DNA of 64,000 nt from NCBI GenBank assembly GCA_963070105.1, contig OY718803.1:2586507-2650506 (forward strand), read 5' to 3'. The stretch comes from Litomosoides sigmodontis (taxonomy: Eukaryota > Nematoda > Chromadorea > Rhabditida > Onchocercidae). A program made the translations under genes and the position numbers. Below, in pieces: positions 17,460 to 62,279 of this stretch. The notes beneath the pieces are model-generated. The model did not search any database. It worked only from the letters and a program-made list of their open reading frames with translations, and was not told the DNA's origin. The stretch's first letter is position 1, and every line of letters starts with the position of its first letter.

Positions 17460-20400
17460 CCTAACTGATTTGTTTTTCTTTCCACTAACTATTGTATAAG
17501 TTTTTATTGTTTGGCGAGAAGAACGTAGTAATGATTTACTCTGATAATTTCGTCAACTTTTACGAACATTATAAATTTCCTTAAATATCTCAATCAAACC
17601 TGAACTACAGTTGTGTTCTTTCTCTATTTTTTAGTAATTTTATTCCTAAAAGAGGTACATAATACTAGATTGACAAACACAGGACCTTCAATCCAAAGAA
17701 AAGTAATACAAAGAAAGCAGTAAACGAGTTTTCGCGCTAAGTAGTAAATCATTGGAGTTTGAAAAATGGAAAACAAACTTCTCACATATCACATTAACTC
17801 ATACTGGGAGCAATTTTCATTCAGTTCTAGTTATTAGTTAAATTTAATCCAATTCTAGTTGTTAGTTAAGAAGCAGAAATTCAGCGAAAGTGCAGCATAT
17901 GAAAAACACAGCATCAACTGAAACAGCAAAACTTGAAGGCCAAAACATACTAATACCGGAATGCATTTAGGAATGATTTTCTAATAAACAGTGTTCAAAC
18001 TATAGGAATATACTAGAATTTTAAGAAAATAAATTTATAATGGATTAGCTATGATTTGTCTCATTTGCTTTTGAACGTTGAAACAAATTTTTGGCAGCAA
18101 AATGAGGGAGATGTTTAAATATTGTAAATACGATTTGTTAGCTATAAATCAGCATTGTACTTCTGTTGCCACGGTTAGGGTGTTCCTGTATGTATTCTGT
18201 ATTTATTTAATCATGTTTTGATTTTGTAAAAAGTTTTGCTTGAATTTATTGTCTTGTTGTGTTCAGTCCAGTCTCACTTTCAATCCACCAATAATGAATT
18301 CTTTTAGTTAGGATTGCCTGAGCATTATGGTTTGTTACTACTGGTGCATTGGTAGTTTAAATTAAAAAGTGTTGGTTAAAAATTGTTGACGACGAAAGCA
18401 CATACTAACCTTTCTTGTATAATATATTGATGATATATTACTTGAATGCGTAATTTCGAGAAGCTTCTAACTTTTCCAATTAAGGAATTTTAGAATGGTA
18501 GTCTTAACTTCCGTAATCTATTAATGATGCTCATTGTAAAAATTATAATTTTGCTGTAAATTACAATTCATCCATTATTTTCCTATCAGTTGTTCATTAC
18601 AAGCTGTTTAATTTTGTTTCCATTTTCTTCTCTGATATGCATCAAAATTAATTTAATTTTTCTGATGAAATTTTTCACATTGTGTCATTTTTCTTTTCTG
18701 TTGTATTATCCTCTCCAATGCATCGTAAAAATGTGTGCAAAATTATGGAGTGTAAAGGAATTTGGTTCTTTTTTTTCGCCATAACAGCAATTTATACAAG
18801 TGACCACCAGCTCTTCCCTGAAAGATGAATTAGTAAACAATAAATTACACCATAAATATAGCATTAATTATAAAATGAATGAATGGTTCGAGAAATAATT
18901 CGAGAACAAAAATAATTTCCTTTTCGTCTGGATAGATGAATGCAAGTGTATAGGAAGGAGGAAAGAAACTGGATAGGAAGTTAGTCATTTTTCATTAGCA
19001 GTTTATTTTTAGTAAAATTAGTGCATAAGCAGGAAAGTGGCTATTTTTCATCATTAGTTTACATTCTTTCGATTCAGAAAAATTTTTTCTCATTTTAAAT
19101 GAAGCAATTATTTCATTTTTGTTTACAATTATATTTTATTATCTCTTAGTGTCAGATTTGGTGATACTTCATTCCATCTCTTCATTCTCTTTGAATTTAT
19201 CCGAAAATTTTTATAGCGTTTAACTCACTCTCCACTTCCAGCTGTAAGAATAAGTATAAAATTAGATTTAAAAAATGGAATTTAATTAGACGAATGCTAA
19301 AATTTGCTCATTAATTACACTGAAACGATAAGGTGCTGAAATATTGGACTAATAGTTACCTGTTAATTGTACTACTGAAATCAAATAGGGTTATGAAAAA
19401 AAAAGAATTTATCACTTTTATGTAAATATTAAAGAAATTACTTGATAACTTTGTTAATTCGAACTTTCAATTTCTTACTGTTTGAAAAATTTTTTTCCAA
19501 CTTTTAACTTTACTTCCAAAGCTAAACTTTAATTTCAATTGTTAACTAAAATTCTCTATAAAATCACCTCACATTTCTATTCAGCTTTCACTTCTTTTTC
19601 TCTTTAATTTTTGCAAAATTTTTTTCAGGAAATAAATATTAGTTTAATTATTAATAAATTGTAATTCATAGTGCCAAAAAAATTTATTGCAAATTGCAAA
19701 GAATATTCGGAAAATTAAAAATTTGCTAATTTTAATTTTATATGTAAAGTTTTCCTATTTTATAATAATTCACAAAATGTGCTCAATTCATTTTTTAAAA
19801 GCTAATGCTAATAAAGCGTTGCGTGACATTTGCGAGAAAACCGAATGATCGAATAAACTTTAACGAGAATTTAACATTTCCTCCGTCGTTTAACTTCCTC
19901 TTCGTACTCTCCATTTCCTGCACGTAAGTTGGGAATTGAATACTGAAACGAAATATTAATTTGAATTGAAACAACCACTAATAGTAAATGACCCATTTAT
20001 TGCATTCGAAAACAATTCAGCAATCTTTTCCTGCTTTTTTTCCTTCATTATCGTAAAAACGAAATGAATAATTGCTGCTTCACTCATTGACAATATTTAA
20101 ATTTGAAAAAAATAATTCATAAAATTTAATTTTGAAAATTTTTTTATCCATTAATAAAGCTATTAGAATGTTGCTTTGTCCTGAGAACTCAAATTATTTG
20201 AATTGCTTTAAATGAAAGCTAAATTCGAGAATTTATAAAAGCTGTTGCACTTTTTGCATTCATTGTTTTCAAATGTATTTCTTCCTTCCCTTTCTTTTTC
20301 CCCATCGCTTCAAGCCTATTACTTTTTTTGTGCACAATTTAATCATATCAAAGTGTCCATAAATCTCACTTCATTGAATTATCCTCTTTCATCCTTGGCT

Positions 20401-20711
20401 CTTTGCCTCTGTTCAAATTTAATAGCTCAAAAAAAATTCAATTGCAAATCAATTCATTTATTGTGGACATTCGGACAAGGCATTTTGAATTCAATTCACT
20501 TTTACTCAAACAAAACATCACAGATTTTGCGCTGCATGTATAGATGGAATGCAATGGAATGGAAAATGTGAAAATAAAATTCTAATTTTACAAAATTAAG
20601 TTATTCTTTTCAAACTTATCAATAGTTTCTTTAAAAATTTTTCACTTCTTTCACAACACTCTTGTAAAGCAATGCACAAATTATATTTTACTACACGTTA
20701 TTCCCTATCAT
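17460..20711. other. Intergenic, no gene seen
   Basis: 3' flank of the REC114-like gene with two AATAAA motifs (17983-17988 and 18028-18033), then AT-rich sequence with no splice-bounded open frames. Open frames of 60-110 codons are Phe/Leu/Ser-rich translations of T-rich DNA and show no domain. Confidence 0.6.
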
Positions 20712-26826
<6,115 letters not shown>

Positions 26827-27385
26827 TTATTATTAATTATTAATTATTAATTATTAATTATTAATTATTAATTATTAATTATTAATTATTAATTATTAAT
26901 TATTAATTATTAATTATTAATTATTAATTATTAATTATTAATTATTAATTATTAATTATTAATTATTAATTATTAATTATTAATTATTAATTATTAATTA
27001 TTAATTATTAATTATTAATTATTAATTATTAATTATTAATTATTAATTATTAATTATTAATTATTAATTATTTATTATTTATTATTTATTATTTATTATT
27101 TATTATTTATTATTTATTATTTATTATTATTAATTATTAATTATTAATTATTAATTATTAATTATTAATTATTAATTATTAATTATTAATTATTAATTAT
27201 TAATTATTAATTATTAATTATTAATTATTAATTATTAATTATTAATTATTAATTATTAATTATTAATTATTAATTATTAATTATTAATTATTAATTATTA
27301 ATTATTAATTATTAATTATTAATTATTAATTATTTATTATTAATATTTATTATTAATTATTAATTATTATTATTATTATTATTTG
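26827..27385. repeat. 7-bp AT-only tandem array with an internal variant block
   Basis: Heptanucleotide ATTAATT repeated from about 26832 to 27068, replaced by about eight copies of ATTTATT (27068-27124), then ATTAATT again to about 27333, closing with degenerate ATT. About 550 bp without a single G or C. Confidence 0.95.
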
Positions 27386-28655
27386 TATTAGTATTAGTAT
27401 TCCTTAAAGTCTGCAGCAGAAGTGTACGGATGAATTTTAGTTTCAACTGTACATTTTGCGTCATTACATTGTGCTAACATCAACAACGCTTCATAAATAG
27501 TCCTTAATTAACGAGTAGTCAATTCACTCATTCATAATAAATCATTTAGCGAGAAATTCTTTTGAAAAGAAAATTTTTATGTTTTATTTTGAACAAACTA
27601 ATTCATTAAAATTATTCAATTTGCAAAAAAAAAGTATAACTTTTCCAAAAATAAAAATAGAAATTTACAATTTAATTTAGTTAGACTCTTTTTTGGGGAA
27701 CTATTAAGTTAGACTATTTTTTGGGAAACTATTAAATGCTGCATGCTACTTGTAGCAATTTTGCATCATTACGTAATTAATTAGTTAATTGATGCCTGCT
27801 CTATTGATTTTTTCATTTCACATTTGTGGTAGCTCTCACCTAAATTGTTTTCAGTTTAATTACTAATTAATTGATGCATACAATTATTGCTACAAGTATT
27901 TGCTGTTTACTTTGCAACAGTTGTAAAGCTCTAAAAATACACATACAGAAATTTTGTTGTGCCGAAATCTACGTGTGCAATGTTTTGCTATTGCAACAAT
28001 CATTCACGTTATCATACTTCTCCTACTTCAATCTCTTTTTTCTTTTCAAAATATTCCACACTCTTTTAATATATTTAAAATTTTAATTTTCAATTTTTAC
28101 ACAATATCATCGATAATTTGTTTACACGTTAAAATTGCATGTTAATACAATTAAATTAACAAGCAATTAACTGACAATTAATTGATTCTAAGTCCTACCA
28201 CATGCGGCAGTTGTGGTACTCTTCAGTATTGGTTGATAGTGTATTGTGAAATTTCTGGAAGAGAAATAAACACAACAACACCTGTTGAAATTGTTGAAAT
28301 TAAATGTGGAAATATTGCAGCCCTCATCAGTGCCGCTGCTATTGCCGCCATTAATTACTAAAATATTTCTGTACAATTATCATCGTCGCTTCCACTACTA
28401 CTTCTGTGAATTATTACTTATCATTGCCATTATCACTATTATTGTTGTTATTATAATTGTAGCAAATTTAATAGCGATTTTAATTAATTAATGATTTATC
28501 TACTGTTACAATTGTTTGTCGTAATAAATCTAAGAGCGATTTTAATTAATCTAAAATTAATTAGGATGATTTGTCGTTTCTAAAATGCGAAATTGTTATT
28601 TTTGTAATGATTAAATAATTTTCTTAATTAAAAAAGAGGAAGAGGAGAAATCGAA
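27386..28655. promoter_or_regulatory. Presumed upstream/promoter region of the PDE8 gene
   Basis: AT-rich region before the PDE8 start codon at 28656. It holds a tandem duplication of a 28-bp unit at 27680-27735. No upstream coding exon was found; the region just before the ATG has no TTTCAG, so a 5' leader or trans-splice site was not identified. Confidence 0.4.
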
Positions 28656-46136
<17,481 letters not shown>

Positions 46137-47165
46137 CTGTTTTTTTTTCCCATTTGTTGTTCTTGTTTTTTTTTTCCTTTTTTTTTTGTTTTCTTTTTTT
46201 GTAAATTGTTATTTAATGAATAATTTTAGATGAAATCTCATCGCAATATTTTTTTATTAATGGAATTAAATGAAAGCAATTAATTTTAAAAAAAGAACAC
46301 AACAACGGTATTTTTTTTAAATTTTGTTTACTAAAGAAAGATAAATGTGTATAAATGGTATTCGTATGTTATGATAATTATTAAAAAAGAAAAAATTTCT
46401 AATTAATAGAAAGTTTATAAATTTCCTTCAGTTATATATATATATATATATATATATAGATGTTTAAGTTTGTAAAATTTTGAAATGAATCAAATTTTGC
46501 ACTCTAATTATTCTTATTGATAAAATTAGCATTGTGATTTAAATGCTCTTTTTTTTGTTTCTTTTCTTTTTGTTCCCGAAAATTTTTGGTAGTTCCAAAA
46601 ATGTTACATGTACATTCGTAATTATATGTGATCGAAGCATAAATTCTATTTGCTGTAATTTATTTAGTAGAAATTTTGAAATGTGTTGAAATAATAAATT
46701 TAAAAAATTTTTCCTGCAACAACATTTTTATCAGTGAAATGTACCGCTTGCAAAAAGTGGTACATTTTAAAAAGTGTTAAAACACTTTAAAATTTTGTTA
46801 AAACATAAAGCAGAATTGTTTGTTTTTTTTAGAAAAATTTTTTTGCGTGCCACAAATGCATCATCTCTTAGTGTTAATTGAGGAGAAATCAAAAATACAA
46901 CAACAAAAATAGGAAAAAAATGAATAAATTAATAATTCATTTTCATTAAAAAAATACCTTTTTTATTTTTATTTTTCCTTAATATGACTATTTTTCCTTC
47001 TCGTTTTTCTGCAGTAATCGTCGGTGCATCATTTTGAGTGGAAAAATTAAACTGATAATGCATTTAAATGTAAATTTTGTATTTGAGAAATTTAAAGTTT
47101 TTTTTGTTTTTTTCTCAAACTTAAAATTGGGTTAATTAATTTTGTTTTCAACTATTCCACAGAAA

Positions 47166-47427
47166 ATGGTTAACCAAAAAAAATGGAATAAAGTAAAATT
47201 GGATGAAATTTCATTAAACGTTATTTGTGGACTTGGTGGCAGCAAAAATGTATTTAATTTTTTATTAGTAAATTTTTATTCCAACCTTGTTGGATTTGAG
47301 GCGGAGAATTAATTAAAGGTGCCATGGAGCGAATTGATGATCCATCATGCTATGCAAATTATTTCGTGGATTATTTCTTCCACCTCCGGCTAGCACCCAT
47401 TCATTACAGTTAATAGCACTTTTAAAT
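47166..47427 (+). other. Two adjacent short open frames, doubtful
   Basis: ATG frame at 47166-47312 (48 codons, starts MVNQKKWNKVKLDEISLN) is followed in another plus frame by an open segment up to about 47415 (includes MERIDDPSCYANYFVDYFFH). The second segment is distinctly less AT-rich than the flanks, and its minus strand also reads open (NEWVLAGGGRNNPRNNLHS, then TAA). No splice sites confirm either strand. I do not recognise a family. Confidence 0.2.
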
Positions 47428-48911
47428 TTCTTGCTTTTCAATCCTGATATACTTCAAATGATTGATGAAGTGTGACGCGACTATTTTGATTTCTTTTTTT
47501 CGATTTTTTCTTTCTTAGTTTGCTCGCTTTCACACATTTTCGCTGATTTAATGAAAATTTAAATGCCTTCTGAAACCGAATGATTGCGAGCAGAGAAGAA
47601 AAATGCATCTTTTGATCCACAAATTTTCAGCTAATTTAGGAGTATGAATGAAAGAGGAAAGAAATTTTAAAATCATGATTTTAAAAATGCAATGCTTGTG
47701 GTAGTGTGATCCGTTACGGATTATAATGCACTTTATATGCCAATTTTATGTCAAATTTAATCTGATCGAAATTTTGAGTGTGACCATTTTTTAAACCTGA
47801 ATGATTTGATGAATGAATTTGGAAAACCTGAAGTATTTTAGTTCGCAACTTGAATGAGCTTGATGAAAGTGAAGTTTTTGACGAGCAGTGCAAATTTCGT
47901 TTTCATTATTTTTAATATTTAATTTCCTAAAATTTCAAGTGTTTCCAAATTCTGCAAGTGTAATGCAATTTACCACATCATTGTTGTTAATGGATGCCAT
48001 GCAATGTTTCATTTTTCCAGTTTTAATTAGCTAATTAATAATTATTTTATTTACACGGACATACAATTACTTAATTTTAGCAAATTGAACATTAAGTGAA
48101 CCAAAGAAAAAATCAAAAGGAAATTTTGCTAAATTCGTTTTTTTTTTGTTTGCTAAAGAAAAAGAAGGGTTAAAAATAAGAAAATAACGGAAAAGAGAAA
48201 AATTAGAGTGAGAAGAGTTTGCAAGTAATTTAATTATTGATGTGATATAACAAACATGCAAATTTAAAAATAATATTTTTTTAAAGCAGAGAAAAGCTAA
48301 TTAACAATTAATTCTTTTCGAATGTAAAAACATCCGCTTCAGTAGGACGGAAAAAAATCCCTTTCTATGAAAGTGCGGAAGCTTATAGATTAAACCTTCC
48401 AAATTGTTGTTATTTTGGGTTATTCAAAAAAATTTGTTTAAAAAAATATTTTCAAAAAAATTTCTACCTCGTTTTTTAGCATAATACACTTTAAATGCGC
48501 AAACTTATTTAGTTTTATGTGTTTATTTTTCTAACACTAAAATGTGTGTGCCTGTAATCCCTCTTAAATTTTAAATTGAAGTTTAGTATCACTTGCACTC
48601 TTTTTTTTAATTTTAATTATAAGTGAAAATATTTGAAACGTTTTTTTGCTTTGATAATTTGCAAATAAAAAATATCAGAATTATTACTTTTCACTGAAGT
48701 TTCATTTGATTCCTAAGCATTAAATTCATTAATTGCTAATGGCAATTATAAAATTCAAGTTCTAGTGTTAAATAAGTTCATAAATTAATTAATTTAAATT
48801 CTATAGCTTCATAATTTTTTCTTAGTTTCATAAATTCAGATTTTGCATTTTCTTTTTATACGTCATAAGCGTTGTGTGATCTATTTTACTTTTAGCAATA
48901 TATATATATAC

Positions 48912-48971
<60 letters not shown>

Positions 48972-51246
48972 GTATTCAAGTTTCCAGTTATTTCGCACTT
49001 TGTTTTTTTGCTTTCAGGTACATATTTCACGGAAATAATTTGCGTTTTGGTATGCAAGCGTTAAACCGGTTCAAATTCCTTCGTAAATTCGTTTTGTTGT
49101 TAGCAATAAATTGAAATTTTCATTTTTAGTGCAAAGTTAATTTCAATTCCATCCTATTCCGTATGTTATTTTTCACGAATAAATTCGATCGGAGTTTGCT
49201 TTTTTATTTCACATTTTACTTCTATAGTTAGATTAATTCAAATTTACTATCACTTGGCATTTAGCTAGTAACACAAAGTTTAATTTAATGCTCATCTAAC
49301 TTCACTTCCCTCTTCTGCTCCTACCATTTAGTCAATTTAAATTTTCTCCCATTGTGCACTTTATTTTTTGTTTTTGGTTTGAACTTCGAATTAGATAGGA
49401 GTGGTATTGAAACGAATGAAACGACTGAAGTGACATTGACAAATAACTTTCAAAATTTCACACAGGTAGCTTGCAGTTTGTTGTGTTTTGTAAAAATTTA
49501 AGAGTTTTTTTAAAGTTGCATCATTGAAATGTCAACAAATTATTGAGTAATTTACATTGGAAAGAAAAGCATTTTATCAAATTAAATAAATTTGGCGAAC
49601 AAAAAATTTTTCACAATCAAATTTTAGTTTAAACTAAAAAAAAAAGGAAGCATTTGTTTGTCGGCATTTTGCTTTTCCAATATACAAATATATGTGTGCG
49701 TGTGCAAGTGCATATGCTTGCGTATGTTGTAATTGTGCCCGTTCGTACCTGTACGTGTGCATATACGTGCGTGCGCGTGTGTCTGTTCGTGCGTATGCAT
49801 TCATGTACATGTACGTTTGCGTAGGTGTACGTGTGCGTGTGAATGCTCGTACATTTTGTATGAATGAAAAATGGAGAGACAAAGACAAAGGAGTGAAACG
49901 GTGAAAAAGATGAGAGAGCCGAACGGGCAATTAATGTGTTCAGATTTGTCCGTGGCGCTGATGTTAGAGACATGAAAATAGCATGAGAGCGGTGGAGAAA
50001 GAATGAAAAACGAAATTATTCGATAAAATGCGCTATTTTGGCGTAGAAAACAAACGATAATTTCTCCTATCACAAAATAGAAATGAAAGTTTTTGCGCTT
50101 TTCCCATTTCATTCCTTTGGTTTTACAATTGCCTTTCAACAACGCTCTTTCTTTTTTAAATAAAAATTTGTTTTTTTTTTCAAAAAAAATTAATGTAAAA
50201 AAAAAGTTAATTTCAAAAAAAGAAAAAAATTCCTTTGGTACAGGAGCGGTAGAGAGGCTTTTCGTCTCTTTATCCATTCCTAACTTTCTCTCTTATTTCC
50301 TTTTTTACCACCTCTGAAGTATTTCATTTTAATACCTCTCTCTCTCCCTCTCTCTCTCTCTCTTTCTCTCTTTCTCCTGCTTTTTTTTCCGATATATAAT
50401 ACAATTTATAGGTTTGAAAAGTAAAAGGGAAAAAAATCGAAGCATCTCCTTTTACCCTATTACCGCTCTTTTTTTCAACTGATCTCTTTGCATTCTTTAA
50501 TTTAATTTAAATTGTATTTTTACCTTTCTCTTTTCATCCCTCTGAACTATCAGACACTTTTTGTTTCGCTCCCTCTTTTGTTTTTATGCAATGAAATTTT
50601 CACAGCGATTTTTGTAATATTAATAAATGCGCTGGTAGTATTTGTAAAATTACAAATTATCATTTCAATTTCTTAATGAATTCAGCAGGAAAAAAAAGCA
50701 AGCAGAAATTACTCGTTGAAGGAGTAAAGTCTGTTTAAGTAATACAATTACAATATCATTCATATATTAGTGATGGTTTTTTTTTCTTTTAGCAGTTGCA
50801 TTAGTTATTTAATTTTTTTAATTTCAATATCCATTTGGCTTATAGTATTACTCACAAAAGTGGAAAACATTTCTTTTTCTATTTTTTGTTTCTTTTTTTC
50901 GAAAATTGAAGTTTTTTTTTCGCAATTTTCAATAAAGATGTTTGTTAAGCGATAAATAACGATGGTATTTATTGTGAAATTTTTTGTTTTCTCATAAATT
51001 TTAATAGTAGACGAAATCATACATTTTCATGCGTAGTAAATTTTTTGAAAAATTTAAGAGCGAAATGAAAGAAATCTTTAATGGCTCCTTGTGGACCTCA
51101 ATTATCATTCTTCTAAATCGTTTCTGAACTAAACGATAACGCATTTTTGCTTTTGTTTGTTTGGTTGGTTGTTTTTTTTAGTATTAATATCAACCATTGC
51201 AAAGTTATTAATTAATTCAGTTAATTATTTATATCTTTTATTTTAG

Positions 51247-51344
51247 AGATAAATGTTGGTGAAGAAAAAACATTCTATGAAGTAATTTGGAGCAATTTGT
51301 TAGGCCTAGAAGGAAACGTAGGCGTTTGCGAGTGGAAAGACTGA
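51247..51344 (+). other. Orphan candidate terminal exon
   Basis: A good TTTTATTTTAG acceptor is followed by an open frame of 31 codons that ends in TGA: NVGEEKTFYEVIWSNLLGLE, then a Gly/Val/Cys stretch ending EWKD. No upstream partner exon was identified within 5 kb, so it may belong to a gene with a distant 5' exon or be a chance frame. Confidence 0.25.
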
Positions 51345-54275
51345 TTGCTTACTTTACTTACTTTTTCACGTGAGGCCAAGCATTGAACTGGAATATTGCG
51401 GAATGTGACGTTTGACATGCATTTGTCATCGTCTTGCATCATGCATTTCAGTAATCACGCACTTTATTACTGAAAAATCTACGAAATAATGAATGCATTA
51501 TGAAGGAAGCACGCACCACACATTTTTACGTACGCTATTAGAGGTCCAGATTGAATACGCTTTCACGTATCATAGATTTTTAGTGGAAATATGAAAGAAA
51601 AAAGTGTAAAATTGACACGTAATTTTCACGCATTGTACATTTTAGCACAATATATATGAAAATAATTATTAAAAGTGATATTAGTACTTTGTTGAAATGA
51701 AGCTAATTTTAACTGCATTGAAAATGTCATTTTAAGTGCTAAGCATTTATGGTAAATTAAATTTTCCTTTCGTTTTCAATTTTTCTCGCCCTCCTTTCAT
51801 CTTTTGAATTGAAAATTTTTTTCCCCTCTCAAATGACCAGTTCCATTTATTTTCATTGAAATTAAAAAAAAACTGGAAACTTTTGAAGCTAATTACTTCC
51901 TAAAATGCTTTAGGGAAAAAAGAAATGAGGAAAAAAGATTTGGGGAATTGACAGTGACCATCTCTTCAGTATTTAAATGTATGAATGCTGTTCGTTCGCT
52001 CTATTGAAACAAATAAACTGCTATCACTCACCTTGCTTCCATCGTTGTTTCATTGCCTCTAATTCATTTCAATCGTCATTTCAATTTTCAGTTATTAATC
52101 TTTGATAATTTTGACAAATTATACTTTACTAAAATAATTTACCGAACATTATTATTATTGTTGCTTTTGTTCTTATTATTGTGTAAAGTAAAGTAGTTAG
52201 CCGAGATAAGTGTAAGTGTAGATTGAAAGTTTAATTTTATTAAGCAGAATGATTTCTAGTCAAGCGATATTATTGAAATATTATTAAAACAGTATCAATT
52301 GGATATTATTAAAGCAATGTCAGAAGTATGGAAAATATAGTTTTGGAATATGGTAGCTCTTCACGCAATTGGATGTTAGAGCATCGGTAGATTAGGCTTA
52401 GACTTAGACTTAATTAATTAAAAATTAAAAATTAAAAGTTCGTGTAACTTTGTAGAGAGGAGGAGAGACCTGTTGTTGCACGTATATTATGGGTTTTAGT
52501 GAATTAATTGTGTAAATTAATAAGTAATAGTATAAGTGACGTTTTGGGAACTCATTGATTGATTGACTTATTGATTGGTTGATTGAAGCAATGTGATCGA
52601 ATTGAACTACCTACAGTGACAAATGCTAGTGAGAGAAGCTTTATAAAATGGTTTGTTGCATGAAAGGAAGTGTTTTTGATTGCATGAATTCATGAAAATC
52701 AATAATTAATTAATTAAAAGCAGTTTAGGCAACTTATTTACGGACGGCTAATTAATTTTTGCCTTAATTTAATCGCAGCAGGAAGAAAGCCTAATTTAGC
52801 TGCTTCAAAATTTGAGACAATGTTTAGGGGAAATCAATTCGAGTGCACTCCTATCATCAAATCTTCCCTTTTGTTCATCTCAACTCAACCTTTTCTTTCG
52901 CTTTATTTTCTCTCTTTAGTTAACTTCAAATGAAAAAAAAAAAGTTTCACTACATTTACTTTTATTAATTCTATGAACACTAAAGTTCGAGTTAGAGGAC
53001 AAGTAAGGAAATCTTTTTTTTTTTAATTTTATATTTTTTTCCTCTTTATTTCCTTATAAAATTGAAGTAATACTTGTGTAGGAACGATTGGAATATGAAG
53101 GGATAAGAAGAGGGAAAAAACTGCAATGAAATATGATAGAATCTTCCAATTTTAATATTGAAATTTTTTTATTATAAATGTTTTTCGATCATTTCAATTT
53201 ACAATTTCCTATTTCACTTCAATTGTCATAAAATTTAGAATGCAATCAAGTAAAAAATAAGCGAAAATACTATAATAAATAAAACATTACTTGTAAATAC
53301 AACACATAATTAATAGGTTAAAGAAATGAATAAAACTGTCAATTTCTACTTAACAATTAATTACGTAATTAATTTAATCTTAAAAATATTCTATCAGTGC
53401 ATTTGTCAAGATAAGCATATTGCAGTGACTTTTTTTTCTTATCCTTTCTTTATTTCAATTACATGTCAACTCTTTTTAATGAATTGAAAAGCTTCCCGTA
53501 ACACTTTCTTCTAGCAATTCAATTATTAATCTGAGCAGTATTATGCGCAACTATCTGATAACAATGATAATATTTGTAAAATTTTTTCTTAGAATTGAAA
53601 TTTTTATTTAATTTTTTTATTTTCCTTTCTTATTTTTTTAATTTTTTATTGTTTTCATTTTTTTCAAATTTTTATTTAATTATTTTGTCTAATTATTCCG
53701 TTAGTCATTAAAATCTTTCTTTTTTTCGGCATTTTTTGAAATTTCCTCGATATTTTCTCAACTACGTATTTACGCGCAGTGAAACGATAACTCTCTCTGT
53801 AAAGGCAATGTTTGAAACTACGATCACATTGTATTAAATGGATAAAAATTGGATATAGTGAAATAATTGAAAGTACAGCTATAATCGTTGAGTGTTATTA
53901 AAAAATTAAATGTTTGAATTTAGCATTCATTGCAATGCTTTAATGACTGTATTTTAGTTAACGATGAATTTTATTGAAATTTTTGCCAGAAAATTTTGCA
54001 TCAATTTCATAAAGCATTTTAATTTTCTAACATAAAATATTAGAAAAAGTTGAACTAAGAATTTATTGACGAGAAAAATTATATTTGAAATTAACTCATT
54101 CAATTATGCAAAATTATTGTTGTTAAAGGGAATTTAATGTTCATGAAATTTCGAACTAATTCTTTTGTGTAAATAAGTGCCGCAATTCTTCAACTGAATT
54201 GCTAATGCTTCCTGCGTGTTCCAATGTTCAACGATGCAACTAACGTGACGGTTATGTTTGATCGAATTTTTCAAA

Positions 54276-60508
<6,233 letters not shown>

Positions 60509-61151
60509 TTAATTATTTTCGTGTTCTTTTAGATCGAACTTCTCTCTTTTTATATTCGCCATATTGCTTTTTTTTTGTTGATAATTTAAAATTTTTTCGT
60601 TTTTTATTTGGTCTCAGAGTGAGTTATGTTGATATTTGTGAGATGAAAAATCGAAAAAAAACAGCAAAAACTATTAATTAATTAATGAATTAGCTGGTTG
60701 TGAGAATATTGCAAAAAAACAAATCAATTAGAAAAATAATAATGTCTAAAAGAGGGAAGAATTATTGATTAGTTTTGTGAAATCTTTCAACAAATTAATT
60801 TTCATCAAGCTCTTCCACTTTCTCATTCAGCTACCTCTGAAATGACTGGAAGAGAAAAGAAGAGGAAGAAATGGTTGAAATAATTGAAACAAATCAATTT
60901 CACTTCATATTTTCATTCTTACTTCGTCTTTTTTTTTGAGATGACAATTCATTCTTTCGCTGCAATTTTTATACAAAACTTTTTATCATTTGTTTATTAC
61001 TGCATTTTCCTCATGAAAAGGAATTAACAGAATGAAATGATGAAATTTCGTTTTTCATTAATAGCAATAGATGAGTGGTAGCGATTGCACCGAGCTAAAT
61101 ACTCATCACTAAATTCATAATCACTATTTAATTTTACTATTATCTCTATTC
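60509..61151. other. Region after exon 11a of the MOLO-1-like gene
   Basis: 3' untranslated sequence of the short isoform if exon 60408-60508 is terminal, and intron sequence for the longer isoform. No AATAAA was seen here; AT-rich, no exon seen. Confidence 0.5.
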
Positions 61152-62176
<1,025 letters not shown>

Positions 62177-62279
62177 GTGAGTATTATATGTGAGTATTAT
62201 ATATGTGAGTATTATTATTATTATTATTGTTAATTATTACTATTGTTAATTATTATTATTAATTATTATTAATTGTTAG

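Larger units (their letters stand above)
46137..54275. other. Intergenic, 8.1 kb, with orphan coding-like fragments
   Basis: 3' flank of PDE8 (AATAAA at 46693) and 5' flank of the MOLO-1-like gene. It contains (AT)n at 46433-46457 and 48896-48969, a GT/GC alternating tract at 49690-49852, (CT)n at 50338-50375, and the fragments at 47166-47427 and 51247-51344 listed separately. Nothing else with splice-bounded coding character was seen. Confidence 0.55.

Noticed and set aside
26827..27385. CRISPR-like array
   Set aside because: It has regular repeats but no unique spacers; it is a simple 7-bp tandem array in a eukaryotic genome.
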